A DNA stretch of 64,000 bases, from positions 120,481 through 184,480 of the forward strand of contig CAJPFG010000007.1 in assembly GCA_905339235.1 (NCBI GenBank), in the 5' to 3' direction. A program made the position numbers and the translations under genes. This document shows, one piece after another, positions 42,932-51,160 of the stretch (position 1 is the stretch's first letter; each line of letters opens with the position of its first letter). The DNA is from Phycisphaerales bacterium (GTDB lineage Bacteria; Planctomycetota; Phycisphaerae; Phycisphaerales; UBA1924). A model generated the notes under the pieces. That model worked only from the letters and a program-made list of their open reading frames with translations, was not told the DNA's origin and made no database searches.

Positions 42932-45775
42932 ATGATGCGTTCTTTGTGCGTGGTGCTGGCGGCGGCTTCGGGGGCGGCGGCGCAGACCCTACCGACCGAT
43001 CCGAACCTGGTGACGGGCCAACTGGAGAACGGCTTGTCGTACGTGATTATGAAGCACGGAACGCCGCCGGGACGGGCGTCGGTCTGGATGCACGTGTCGT
43101 CGGGCTCGATCAACGAGACCGACAAGCAGCGCGGCCTCGCCCACTTCCTCGAGCACATGGCCTTCAACGGCTCGGAGAACTTCCCGCCCGGGAGCGTGAT
43201 CCATTACTTCGAGAGCCTGGGGCTGACGTTCGGGCGCGACCAGAACGCGTTCACCAACTTCGATCAGACCACCTACCAACTGGCCCTGCCCGACAACAAG
43301 CCCGAGACGCTGAGCAAGGGGCTGCTGTTCTTTTCGGATGTGTGTTCGAAACTGCTGCTCAAGACCGAGGAGATCGACCTGGAGCGGGGGGTAATCCTCA
43401 ACGAGAAGATGACGCGCAAGTCGGCGGGGCAGCGGATCGGCGACTACATGATCGAGCGGATCGCGCCGGGATCTCTGTACTCCCAGCGGCTGGTGATCGG
43501 CACGGACGCGACGCTGACAGCCGTGCAGCGTCAGGACTTCGTGGACTACTACACGAAGTGGTACGGGCCGGCGAACTCGACGGTGATCGTCGTGGCGGAC
43601 ATGGACCCCAACCGCGTAATCGTCGAGATCAAGGAGCGGTTCGAGTCGCTGGGCATGCCGCGGACAGACACTCCCGTCGATCATGACCCGGGGATCACGC
43701 CCTACGCGCAGAGTTTCGGCGTGGTGGCGACCGACCCGGAACTGGTCCGCGGCACGGTGCTGCTTACGAAAGTCCAGAAGGCGGGCGCCCCGGTGACCAC
43801 CGAGGCCCAGTTGCGGGCCGAGTGGGTGGAAGACCTCGCCCAGAGCGCCTTCAGCAGGCGAATGTCCGACCAGATCGCCAGGGGCGGCACACCGTTCCGG
43901 TCCGCGTCCGCGGGGATCGGGCAGAACGGGCGCATCATGAAGTCGATCACGGCCAACGCGACCGGCACCGCGGAGAACTGGCGCGAGATGCTCCAGGGGT
44001 TAATCGTCGAGATCCAGCGGGCACGCGAGTTCGGATTCTCCAAACGGGAGATCGACGAGGCGAGGACCGAGTTGATCGCGAGTTTCGAGCAGTCCGTGCG
44101 GACCGAAGGAACGCTCCCGGCCTCGGCACACCTGGCGAGGATCAACAACACCATCGCGCAGGGGCGGCCCCTCATGAACGCCCCGCAGCGGCTGGAACTC
44201 GCCAACCGCCTGATGCCGGGGATCACGCCGGAAGAGTGCTCGGCGGTCTTCAAGAAGGCCTTTGACCTCTCGGAGCCGGCGATGTTCGGCGTGCAACTGC
44301 CCACGGCCGCCGACAACCCGACCGAGGAAGACGTCGTAAAGGTCGGGACGGAGGCCCTGAAGATCAAGGTCGAGCCGCTGGCGGAGGCGTCGCTCGCGAC
44401 GACTCTGATGAAGGAGTTGCCCAAGCCCGGCGCGGTCAAGGAGAGCGACGTGCACGAAGGGTCGCAGGTCGCGTCGGGCTGGCTCAGCAACGGCGTACGG
44501 TTCCACTACCGGTTCATGGATGCCCGCAAGGACCAGGTTTCGGTGAGCATCGCGCTGTACGGGGGCGAACTGGACGAGACGGCCTCCAACCGCGGGATCA
44601 CGACGGCCGCGTCGCTGGCGCTGGGAGGCGGGGGCGGAGGCGGGCGCGGTGCACGGGGCGGGGGCGCGGGTGGCCGGGCCGCGACCAAGCACCTGACTTC
44701 GTCGGACATCCGCTCACTGTTGACCGGCAAGAACGTCCGCGTCGGCGGGCGGTCGGGGATGGATGCGATCCAGGTATCGGTGAACGGCTCGCCGGAAGAC
44801 CTGGAGAGCGGGATGCAGTTGGCGTACCTGCTGCTGACCGAGCCGCTGATCGAGGGCCCGGCCTTTGACCGGTGGAAAGAGACGACGCTCCAGACCATCG
44901 AGCAGCGCGAGAAGAGCATCGAGGCCATCGCGTCGATGCTGGACTTGGAGTTGACGTACCCCGCCAACGACCCGCGGATGAAGGTGCTGACGAAGGAGCA
45001 TGTGGAATCGATCACGAAGGAAGCCGCGCAGGCCCGCCTGGAGCACCTGATCGCAACCTCGCCCATCGAGGTTGCCGTCGTGGGCGACATCTCGAAGGAG
45101 AAGGCGCTCGACCTGCTCGCGAAGTACGTCGGCGCGCTGCCCTCGCGCGGCGCCGTCGGCACGGGGATGTTCGCGGAAATGCGCACGCTGCCGGCGCCCA
45201 AGGGGCCCAAGTCCGCCTCGCGGGATATCGACACAATCACGGACCGCGCGGCCGTGAGCGTGGCCTTCTACGGCCCCGACGAGCGCAACACCGCCGACGT
45301 ACGGGCCATGACGCTGGCCACCCGCATCGTGTCGTCGCGGATGGTGAAAGTGATCCGCGAGGAACGGGCGCTGGTCTACAGCATCGGCTGCGGCATGTCC
45401 CCGGGCACGACTTTCCCGGGGTACGGGGTGGTGCGCGCGGGGGCGCCGTGCCAGCCCGACAAGGCGGGGAAACTCGGACCTGCCATCGTCGAAGTCTTCG
45501 ACGGGTTCGCCAAGAGCGGCCCGACGGACGAAGAAATGGAAACCGTCCGCAAGCAGTTCGCCAAGACCGTGGACGACCAGATGAAAGAGCCGTCCTTCTG
45601 GATGGGCCGGATCGCGACGCTGACCTACGACGGCCTTTCGCTCGACGACATCGTGAACGCGCCCGAGGCGTATCAGAAGATCACGGCCGCACAGATCAAG
45701 GACGTGTTCAACAAGTACTACGGCCCGACCCGGACGATCTCCGTGACGGTGAAGCCGAAGGGGAAGGAGAACTGA
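42932..45775 (+). CDS. Exported M16-family zinc protease (pitrilysin type)
   Basis: This 947-residue protein has a signal peptide (MMRSLCVVLAAASGAAAQ) and the inverted zinc motif HFLEHMAFNG (His71, Glu74, His75), with the downstream Glu in the ERGVILNEKM region. A second, inactive M16 half and the usual C-terminal repeat follow. A Gly/Arg run of about 20 residues (near 565-585) links the halves. M16 enzymes cut peptides or small proteins, and this copy should act in the periplasm. The start has a perfect aggagg site 18 bases after the helicase-nuclease stop, so the two may be cotranscribed. A strong terminator follows. Confidence 0.9.
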   Translation: MMRSLCVVLAAASGAAAQTLPTDPNLVTGQLENGLSYVIMKHGTPPGRASVWMHVSSGSINETDKQRGLAHFLEHMAFNGSENFPPGSVIHYFESLGLTFGRDQNAFTNFDQTTYQLALPDNKPETLSKGLLFFSDVCSKLLLKTEEIDLERGVILNEKMTRKSAGQRIGDYMIERIAPGSLYSQRLVIGTDATLTAVQRQDFVDYYTKWYGPANSTVIVVADMDPNRVIVEIKERFESLGMPRTDTPVDHDPGITPYAQSFGVVATDPELVRGTVLLTKVQKAGAPVTTEAQLRAEWVEDLAQSAFSRRMSDQIARGGTPFRSASAGIGQNGRIMKSITANATGTAENWREMLQGLIVEIQRAREFGFSKREIDEARTELIASFEQSVRTEGTLPASAHLARINNTIAQGRPLMNAPQRLELANRLMPGITPEECSAVFKKAFDLSEPAMFGVQLPTAADNPTEEDVVKVGTEALKIKVEPLAEASLATTLMKELPKPGAVKESDVHEGSQVASGWLSNGVRFHYRFMDARKDQVSVSIALYGGELDETASNRGITTAASLALGGGGGGGRGARGGGAGGRAATKHLTSSDIRSLLTGKNVRVGGRSGMDAIQVSVNGSPEDLESGMQLAYLLLTEPLIEGPAFDRWKETTLQTIEQREKSIEAIASMLDLELTYPANDPRMKVLTKEHVESITKEAAQARLEHLIATSPIEVAVVGDISKEKALDLLAKYVGALPSRGAVGTGMFAEMRTLPAPKGPKSASRDIDTITDRAAVSVAFYGPDERNTADVRAMTLATRIVSSRMVKVIREERALVYSIGCGMSPGTTFPGYGVVRAGAPCQPDKAGKLGPAIVEVFDGFAKSGPTDEEMETVRKQFAKTVDDQMKEPSFWMGRIATLTYDGLSLDDIVNAPEAYQKITAAQIKDVFNKYYGPTRTISVTVKPKGKEN

Positions 45776-45803
45776 GAGCGGAGAGACGAGAACTGAAACC
45801 AAC

Positions 45804-45840
45804 GGGAGGACGCGAGCGACTCGCGGCCTTCCTGCTTTTT
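45804..45840 (+). terminator. Rho-independent terminator
   Basis: The stem cgcgag-cga-ctcgcg is extended by ggagga/ccttcc-type pairing and followed by tgcttttt. It is 29 bases after the M16 protease stop and upstream of the convergent atpG end. Confidence 0.75.
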
Positions 45841-45865
45841 GGTCGAAGCCGACTCGAGGCCTTCA

Positions 45866-46741
45866 TCACGCCAGCGCGGCGGCGCCGGAGATGATCTCGG
45901 TGAGTTCGGTGGTGATCTGGGCCTGCCGGGCGCGGTTGTATTGGCGGGTCAGCCGCTTGCCGGCCTTGCCGGCGTTGTCGGTCGCGGACTTCATGGCGAC
46001 CATGCGGGCGACGTGCTCGCTGACAATGGCGTCGTTGAAAGCCTGAAAGAGCAGGCCCTTGACCGCCGCGGGAAGCAGGTCGCCCAGCAGCGCGGGGGCA
46101 TCGGGGCTGAACTCGTAGATCTTCGCCGGGCCCGAAGTGTCACCCTTCTTCGCGGGCGGGGGCTGGAAGGGGATGAGTTGCATGACGGTCGGCGTCTGGC
46201 GGCCGGCGGAGAGGTACTTCATATAGACTACGCGCACGGTGCTGATCTCACCGGCGAGGAACCGGGCGGTGTAATCCTCCGCGAGTTTGCGGGCGGAGTC
46301 GTAAGAAACCTTGTCGCCGAAGTTGTGGGCCTTGGAGACCTGGACGCCGGAATAACGGAAGAACCCGGCGCCCTTCTTGCCGACGACCTCGACCAGCCCT
46401 TTGGCGTCGGGGTTGCCGCGGAAGAGTTGGGCGGCGGCGCGAAGAACCGAGCCGTTGTAGGGGCCGCACAGGCCGCGCTCGCTCGTCAGAACCAGCGTGA
46501 GTTCCTTCCCCACGCGCTTGGTCTGCGTGCTGCCGGCCAGGAGCGGGTGCGTCACGTCACCCAGCCCCGCGGCCAGTTCGTTCACCAGGTCAAAGAGGGT
46601 CGTGGTGTAGGGCTTGCTCGCCATCGCGCTCTGCTGGGCTCGGGCGAACTTGCTGGTGGCGATCATCTGCATCGTTTTGGTGATGCGGCGGATGTTGCCC
46701 ACGGCCTTGATGCGCTTCTTGATTTCGCGGGTTTTTCCCAT
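45866..46741 (-). CDS. atpG: ATP synthase gamma subunit
   Basis: The gamma subunit is the rotating central shaft of F1-ATPase. The 291-residue protein starts with GKTREIKKRIKAVGNIRRITKTMQMIATSKF and ends with ARQAQITTELTEIISGAAAL. These N- and C-terminal helices are diagnostic for the subunit, and TSERGLCGPYNGSV is a third conserved block. A TSGPAKIYEFSPD stretch in the middle is typical of the longer bacterial forms. The ATG at 46741 matches the standard N-terminus. Usually atpG lies between atpA and atpD. Here it stands alone, facing an exported protease gene and divergent from a dockerin-protein gene. Confidence 0.93.
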   Translation of the reverse strand: MGKTREIKKRIKAVGNIRRITKTMQMIATSKFARAQQSAMASKPYTTTLFDLVNELAAGLGDVTHPLLAGSTQTKRVGKELTLVLTSERGLCGPYNGSVLRAAAQLFRGNPDAKGLVEVVGKKGAGFFRYSGVQVSKAHNFGDKVSYDSARKLAEDYTARFLAGEISTVRVVYMKYLSAGRQTPTVMQLIPFQPPPAKKGDTSGPAKIYEFSPDAPALLGDLLPAAVKGLLFQAFNDAIVSEHVARMVAMKSATDNAGKAGKRLTRQYNRARQAQITTELTEIISGAAALA

Positions 46742-46823
46742 AGGGGGACAAGGATAGGCGGGGGCCTGCGGAGGGGCGATACCGCAAGGATTATCGGCGG
46801 TACCGCGGCCCCAGAATAGACCG

Positions 46824-46851
46824 TTGACGGGGCTTGGTGTGGTGGTAGATT
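46824..46851 (+). promoter_or_regulatory. Candidate promoter of the dockerin-protein gene
   Basis: TTGACG (46824-46829) and TAGATT (46846-46851) are separated by 16 bases. They lie 45 bases upstream of the ATG at 46897, between two divergent genes. A 10-bp palindrome gcggtaccgc lies at 46797-46806, just upstream. Confidence 0.4.
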
Positions 46852-46896
46852 GCTGTATGCCGAACACTCCCGCCCTCGCGGGGAATGGAGGTCGTC

Positions 46897-48609
46897 ATGC
46901 GTTTCCGGTACCTGCTCGGGTTGCCGGCCGCGGCGTTACTCGTCGCGGCCAGCGGGACAAGCGCTGACGTATCGATTGTCAAAATCGCGTACCAGAACGA
47001 TCCCGCTCCGGACACTTCGGGAGGGTGGTACACCCAGTTTCTGGGCGGTTTCGGCATCGGCTCGCCGGTCTTGGACAACGCGGGCTCGGTCGCGTTCCGC
47101 GCCTTTGTCGGCGGGGGGTCTCCATCGAACGACACAGCGACTTTCGCCGGTCCGCCGGGGGTGGTGCGGCTGTGGGCGCGCGAGGGTTCGACGCTCCTGG
47201 GTCAGGGAGGAACGTTCGGGCACAACAGCGACAACGGGCGGGGTTTCCCGCTAATCTCCGGCAGCCGGGTCGCGATGATGGGGCCGACAAACTCGGGCGT
47301 GGACGTGATCGTGGGAGCAACGGGCGCGGCCGCGACGTACGCGCGGATCGGGGGGCAGGCCGCGACGCTGCCGGCGGGCGTCCAGTACGGCTCCTTTGCG
47401 AACCTGGCGTACGGCGCGTCGGGGCAGGTCGCATTCGTTGTGTCACTGAATGGCGGCGCGTACACGTTCCGGCGCGCCCTGTACGCGGATCACCTGGGGC
47501 CGCTGACGCCGTGGCTGATCCAGAACAACGCGGCGCCGGGCCTTTCGGGGCAGAGCATCACGACAATCGGCGGCATTTCGTTCAACACCGCGGGACGCCT
47601 GGCCTGCAAGATCGGGATCAGCAGCGGCGGCGCCGTCTACACGGACCATTCCGGGGCGCTTTCGCCTGTGGCATGGACGGGAATGTCCGTGCCCGGGGCC
47701 GGGACGCTCTCGACGATCCCCGAAATCGCCGTCGCACCGTCGTTCAACTCCTCCGGGCGCGTCGCGTTCCGGTCGTTCCTCACCTCCGGGAACGCCGGCC
47801 ATTTCAGCGACAGATCGGGGACCATGCAGATACTCGCGTTCCAGGGGATGGCGATTCCCGGTGTGGCCGGATCGCAGTTCAACAGCCTCGCGACGACCCC
47901 GCAGCCGGTGCTCAACAACGGAGGCGATGTGGCGTTCGCGTGCGAGGGATGGTTCTCGGGGGTCAACTACGACCTGGTGTTCATCAGCCGCCCCGGCGGA
48001 GGCCAGATGGTCGCGCGGGAAGGACTTCCAACACCCATCGGCGGCGGCGTGAACTTCGCCGCGATCGACTACGCCTCGGTCCGCCTGAACAACGCCGGGC
48101 AGTTGGCGTTCGTCTCCTCGCTGGCGGGGTCGGGGGTCAACAGCAGCAACGACCGCGCCCTGTTCGCCACGGAATCGGCCACCGGCCCGCTCGTCGCAGT
48201 GCTGCGCGAGGGACAGGTGATCGACGTGCACGGGGACGGCTCGGTGCTGCGAACGGTCGGCGCGTTCGAGTTCTCCATCCCCAATGACACGCGCCACGAC
48301 CCGTGGTCGGGCATCGCCTCGGGCGCGGGAGCCTTCAACGATTTCGGCACGCTTGCATTCCAAATCAACTTCACCGACGGAACCCAGGGCGTCTTCGCGG
48401 CCACCGTCGCGCCGGCCCCGACGTGCGACCCCGACGTGAACGGCGACGGCGCCGTGAACTCCTTCGACATCGCGTGCCAGGAAATGGCGGTTAACGGCGA
48501 TTTCTCGTGCTACACGCAAGGCAGCGCCGACTTCAACCAGGATGGCGCCGAGAACGGCTTTGACGTGGAGGCGGTTGAGCAGGTCGTCAACGGCGCGCCC
48601 TGCCCCTGA
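46897..48609 (+). CDS. Secreted DUF7453-type repeat protein with C-terminal GC-type dockerin
   Basis: This 570-residue protein has a signal peptide (cleavage about TSA-D, residue 24). At least six diverged repeats of the pattern LNxxGxVAFxxxL follow (LDNAGSVAFRAFV, FNSSGRVAFRSFL, LNNGGDVAFACEG, LNNAGQLAFVSSL, FNDFGTLAFQINF and others), consistent with an extracellular beta-propeller. The last ~60 residues, CDPDVNGDGAVNSFDIACQE with a second NQDGAENGFDVEAVEQVV, are a calcium-binding dockerin-like tail of the planctomycete GC type. The ATG at 46897 was chosen for its ggaggt site five bases away. Surface attachment is inference. No cohesin is encoded nearby. Confidence 0.85.
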   Translation: MRFRYLLGLPAAALLVAASGTSADVSIVKIAYQNDPAPDTSGGWYTQFLGGFGIGSPVLDNAGSVAFRAFVGGGSPSNDTATFAGPPGVVRLWAREGSTLLGQGGTFGHNSDNGRGFPLISGSRVAMMGPTNSGVDVIVGATGAAATYARIGGQAATLPAGVQYGSFANLAYGASGQVAFVVSLNGGAYTFRRALYADHLGPLTPWLIQNNAAPGLSGQSITTIGGISFNTAGRLACKIGISSGGAVYTDHSGALSPVAWTGMSVPGAGTLSTIPEIAVAPSFNSSGRVAFRSFLTSGNAGHFSDRSGTMQILAFQGMAIPGVAGSQFNSLATTPQPVLNNGGDVAFACEGWFSGVNYDLVFISRPGGGQMVAREGLPTPIGGGVNFAAIDYASVRLNNAGQLAFVSSLAGSGVNSSNDRALFATESATGPLVAVLREGQVIDVHGDGSVLRTVGAFEFSIPNDTRHDPWSGIASGAGAFNDFGTLAFQINFTDGTQGVFAATVAPAPTCDPDVNGDGAVNSFDIACQEMAVNGDFSCYTQGSADFNQDGAENGFDVEAVEQVVNGAPCP

Positions 48610-49452
48610 TCAGTTCCCCAGCACCAGCCCGTCCCACGCCAGGAACATCCGCGGGGGAAGATCCGCCTGGGTCGCCTCGTGCGGCAGGTCGTGTGCCATG
48701 TGCACGAAGTACGCGCTTTCCGCTTGCAGTTCGCCGGCGATGTGCACCGCCTGGTTGAGCGTCAGGTGCGTGGGGTGGTGCCGGTGACGGAGCGCGTCGA
48801 GCACCAGGGTCTTCAGGCCGTACAGATGGCTCCAGGACTCCGGCGGCACGCCGGAGACGTCGGTGCAGTAGGCCAGCGGGAACGGCGCGCCCGGATTCGC
48901 GGCCTTGATGGAGTCTTCGAAGTCGATCCGAAACCCCAGCACGGGCAGCCGGCCGTGGAGCAGGCGGACGGGCGTGAAGAGCGCGCCCCAAAGGTTGATG
49001 GCACTGCCCTCGGCTACCGCGCGGTCCTCGATGCGCTGCGGGATCAGCGTGGCGACGAAACTGTCGTTGACGTTCTTGTCACGCTCGAAGATGTGGCGAT
49101 ACACGCGCTTGAGGTGGTCCATCGTGTGGTCGTCCGCCCAGACGTCGATGGGCGACTGCTGCACCGCGTTGAATCGGCGGACCTCGTCGAGGCCGAACGT
49201 GTGATCCACGTGGTTGTGCGTGAAGACGATCGCGTCGCACCGTCGCAGCCCGGCTCGGAGCGCCTGCTGACGCAGATCCGGGCCGGCGTCGAGAAGAATG
49301 GTGCGTTCCTGCCCGCGTGCGTCGGTGAACTGCACCGCCGCGGCCGTTCGGAGGCGGCGGTCGCGCGGGTCTTCGCTCAAGCACACGGCGCAGTCGCACC
49401 CGATCGCGGGAACGCCCGCGGAAGTGCCGGTGCCGAGGAAGAGGAAACGCAT
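48610..49452 (-). CDS. PhnP/RNase Z-like metallo-beta-lactamase-fold hydrolase
   Basis: This 280-residue protein opens with MRFLFLGTGTSAGVPAIGCDCAVC, the signature of PhnP-type phosphodiesterases with a Cys-rich zinc loop. The metal-binding motif THNHVDHTFGLDEVR lies near residue 77, CTDVSG carries the bridging Asp, and HMAHDLPHE the last His. PhnP cleaves cyclic ribose phosphates, and related proteins act on other phosphodiesters. No phn genes are nearby, so the substrate is open. The ATG at 49452 replaces a TTG two codons earlier. Its stop codon is adjacent to the stop of the converging dockerin gene (shared tgatca). Confidence 0.87.
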   Translation of the reverse strand: MRFLFLGTGTSAGVPAIGCDCAVCLSEDPRDRRLRTAAAVQFTDARGQERTILLDAGPDLRQQALRAGLRRCDAIVFTHNHVDHTFGLDEVRRFNAVQQSPIDVWADDHTMDHLKRVYRHIFERDKNVNDSFVATLIPQRIEDRAVAEGSAINLWGALFTPVRLLHGRLPVLGFRIDFEDSIKAANPGAPFPLAYCTDVSGVPPESWSHLYGLKTLVLDALRHRHHPTHLTLNQAVHIAGELQAESAYFVHMAHDLPHEATQADLPPRMFLAWDGLVLGN

Positions 49453-49494
49453 GGGCAAGGGTAGAGGCGAGGGAGAGGCGAAAGGCGAGAGGCC

Positions 49495-50547
49495 TTACTC
49501 CACCGCGCCGTCGTACTTGAGGAACTCGTCGATGTCCTTCTGGCCGGGCTCGCTGTCGCGCCAGGCCTGGGCGTACAGGGCCGCCAGGGTCTGGGCGCCG
49601 TCGGCCAGGCGTTGCTCGATGAACTGCTTGCCGGTGTCCTTCTCGAACTCGCCCTTTTTGTGGAGTTGGTACAGCGGCTCGACCTGCTTGAATGAACGTT
49701 CGAGTTCGGCGAGAACCGCCTCCCACGCGTCGGCGCCGGGAACGTTCCGCGCGCCCGGCGTGCCGTCGGTGGCCGCGTCTTCAAAACGGCACAGCGGCCG
49801 CACATCGTCGGCGATGATTCTGTGCGTGCGAATAACGCCCCCGTCGATGTACGAATGGATGCCGCGATCGGTGGAGTAGCCGTTTGGGTTGGGCCCTTCC
49901 CAGCCGTGATGGTGGATGGTGGTGTGCAGGGGCTGCGCGGCGTCGCCGACGTAGTGGGCCATGATGCCCATGAACGCCATCGCGGTGTTCCGGGCCATCT
50001 CGACCTGGTGGGCACGCTCGGGCTGGTTGAGTTTCTCGAGAATGCGCACCACGCGGAACGCGGCAACGATCTTCCCGTAGTTCTCGAGGGTTGCGTGGGG
50101 CAGAAACCCGGGGTATTCCTGCACGTGGGTGGGGTCGCGCTTTTCGGCGATGGGCTTGCCGGGAAACCCGGGCTTCTCGCGGGCGACGCTCATCACACGC
50201 ACGTACTCGTGGCGGAGCGGCGGCACGGTGCGGAGCGTGAGGCCGTACTCCTCGAGTTGCTCGATATCGACGTAGTGGTCGGGGTTGTTGAGGTGGGTGA
50301 GCTGCGGGGTCTTCTCGCTGCGCCAGCGGTCGGGCGTCACGGCCTGGTCGGCGATCATCTTGACGTGCGTGGCGTCCTTGAGCCAGGGGGGAACATCGAC
50401 CCCCAGCTTGCGCGACATGCCTTCGAGCGCGAGGCGGGTGATGAGGCGGTGGCCGGCGGCGTCCCAGGCGAGGGCCTGGCCGGCCGCGAACGCGAGCGCG
50501 GCAATCGCCGCGATCATTCTGGGGGTTCTGCGTGGTTTCGTGCTCAA
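49495..50547 (-). CDS. Secreted S1/P1-type nuclease (zinc-dependent)
   Basis: This is a 350-residue protein. The signal peptide ends in ALA, which exposes Trp28 (ALA-WDAAGHRLI). In S1/P1 nucleases the N-terminal Trp itself binds zinc, so the predicted cleavage fits. Further ligands lie in NNPDHYVDIE and AHYVGDAAQPLH, and the family's HHHGW..PNPNGY region is present. These enzymes degrade single-stranded nucleic acid outside the cytoplasm, probably for phosphate or nucleoside supply. The TTG start at 50547 has a gaggtgg site and keeps the basic n-region. It overlaps the ParE toxin gene by four bases. Confidence 0.87.
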   Translation of the reverse strand: MSTKPRRTPRMIAAIAALAFAAGQALAWDAAGHRLITRLALEGMSRKLGVDVPPWLKDATHVKMIADQAVTPDRWRSEKTPQLTHLNNPDHYVDIEQLEEYGLTLRTVPPLRHEYVRVMSVAREKPGFPGKPIAEKRDPTHVQEYPGFLPHATLENYGKIVAAFRVVRILEKLNQPERAHQVEMARNTAMAFMGIMAHYVGDAAQPLHTTIHHHGWEGPNPNGYSTDRGIHSYIDGGVIRTHRIIADDVRPLCRFEDAATDGTPGARNVPGADAWEAVLAELERSFKQVEPLYQLHKKGEFEKDTGKQFIEQRLADGAQTLAALYAQAWRDSEPGQKDIDEFLKYDGAVE

Positions 50548-50852
50548 CGGGCACCACCTCTCTTGAGTTCTGAGCGGACATCACGCGCCGAGTGAATCAC
50601 ACGAACGATCTGAACCGGTCTGGTCGCGTGAATGTAGACGATGAGATAGGAGAAGACGCGATAGAAGCGGAACTTCGCCGGTGCCAGGTCTTCCCGCTTG
50701 TGACCGAGGCCGGGCGACTGGCCAAGCCGATCGCAGGCATCGACGATGGCTTCCGCAACCGTCTCTTCTGCGTGCGGCGCATTGAGCATGAGGAACCGTT
50801 GAATTCCGACGATGTCCTCGTGCGCTTTGGGCGTCAGTATGTGGGACGCCAT
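50544..50852 (-). CDS. parE: ParE/RelE-family toxin
   Basis: This 102-residue toxin of the RelE/ParE superfamily begins with the family's helical pair (TPKAHEDIVGIQRFLMLNAPHAEETVAEAIVDACDRLGQSPGLGHKREDL). The beta-sheet FRFYRVFSYLIVYIHATRPVQIVRVIHSARDVRSEL follows. Its position 3 bases after the ParD-like antitoxin gene is the expected antitoxin-first layout. ParE toxins poison DNA gyrase and RelE relatives cut mRNA. Which applies is not certain. Its stop overlaps the S1/P1 nuclease start. Confidence 0.85.
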   Translation of the reverse strand: MASHILTPKAHEDIVGIQRFLMLNAPHAEETVAEAIVDACDRLGQSPGLGHKREDLAPAKFRFYRVFSYLIVYIHATRPVQIVRVIHSARDVRSELKRGGAR

Positions 50853-50855
50853 GTC

Positions 50856-51152
50856 CTACGCCCGCTTCCGCTGGGATCTTCGGTATTCCGCACGGCGGCG
50901 CCGGAGGTCGGCCCGTACTTCTTCGGCGCTGACGAACTCGCCTCGCGCGGCTTGGCGCGCTCCCTCGCTGATCATCTCGCGAATCCGGTCATTGGAGCGG
51001 GCGGTCTCCGCTTCCTCCACGGCCAGCAGAATCAGGCTGTTTTCAATCACATCCGCCGTCGAGCCGTACCGGCCCGATCGCACCAGCCGCGCCAGATACT
51101 TGCGTAGCGGGGGCGAAAGCTGGACGCGAACTTCTGAGCGTGACTGCGCCAT
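50856..51152 (-). CDS. parD: ParD-like antitoxin
   Basis: This 98-residue protein has an N-terminal ribbon-helix-helix pattern (SEVRVQLSPPLRKYLARLVRSGRYGSTADVIENSLILLAVEEAE). A charged C-terminal arm (GARQAARGEFVSAEEVRADLRRRRAEYRR) would neutralise the toxin. It normally represses its own operon. The ATG at 51152 lies 8 bases after the gpsA stop, so the pair is probably expressed from the gpsA message as well as any own promoter. The longer upstream frame is antisense/alternate reading of gpsA. Confidence 0.82.
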   Translation of the reverse strand: MAQSRSEVRVQLSPPLRKYLARLVRSGRYGSTADVIENSLILLAVEEAETARSNDRIREMISEGARQAARGEFVSAEEVRADLRRRRAEYRRSQRKRA

Positions 51153-51160
51153 GATAAAGT

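Noticed and set aside
44600..44700. Possible frameshift in the M16 protease at the Gly/Arg run
   Set aside because: The frame stays open and both halves match the family. The run is a low-complexity linker.
48607..48612. tgatca shared by two convergent stop codons
   Set aside because: Real but expected by chance where genes abut; not treated as a functional site.
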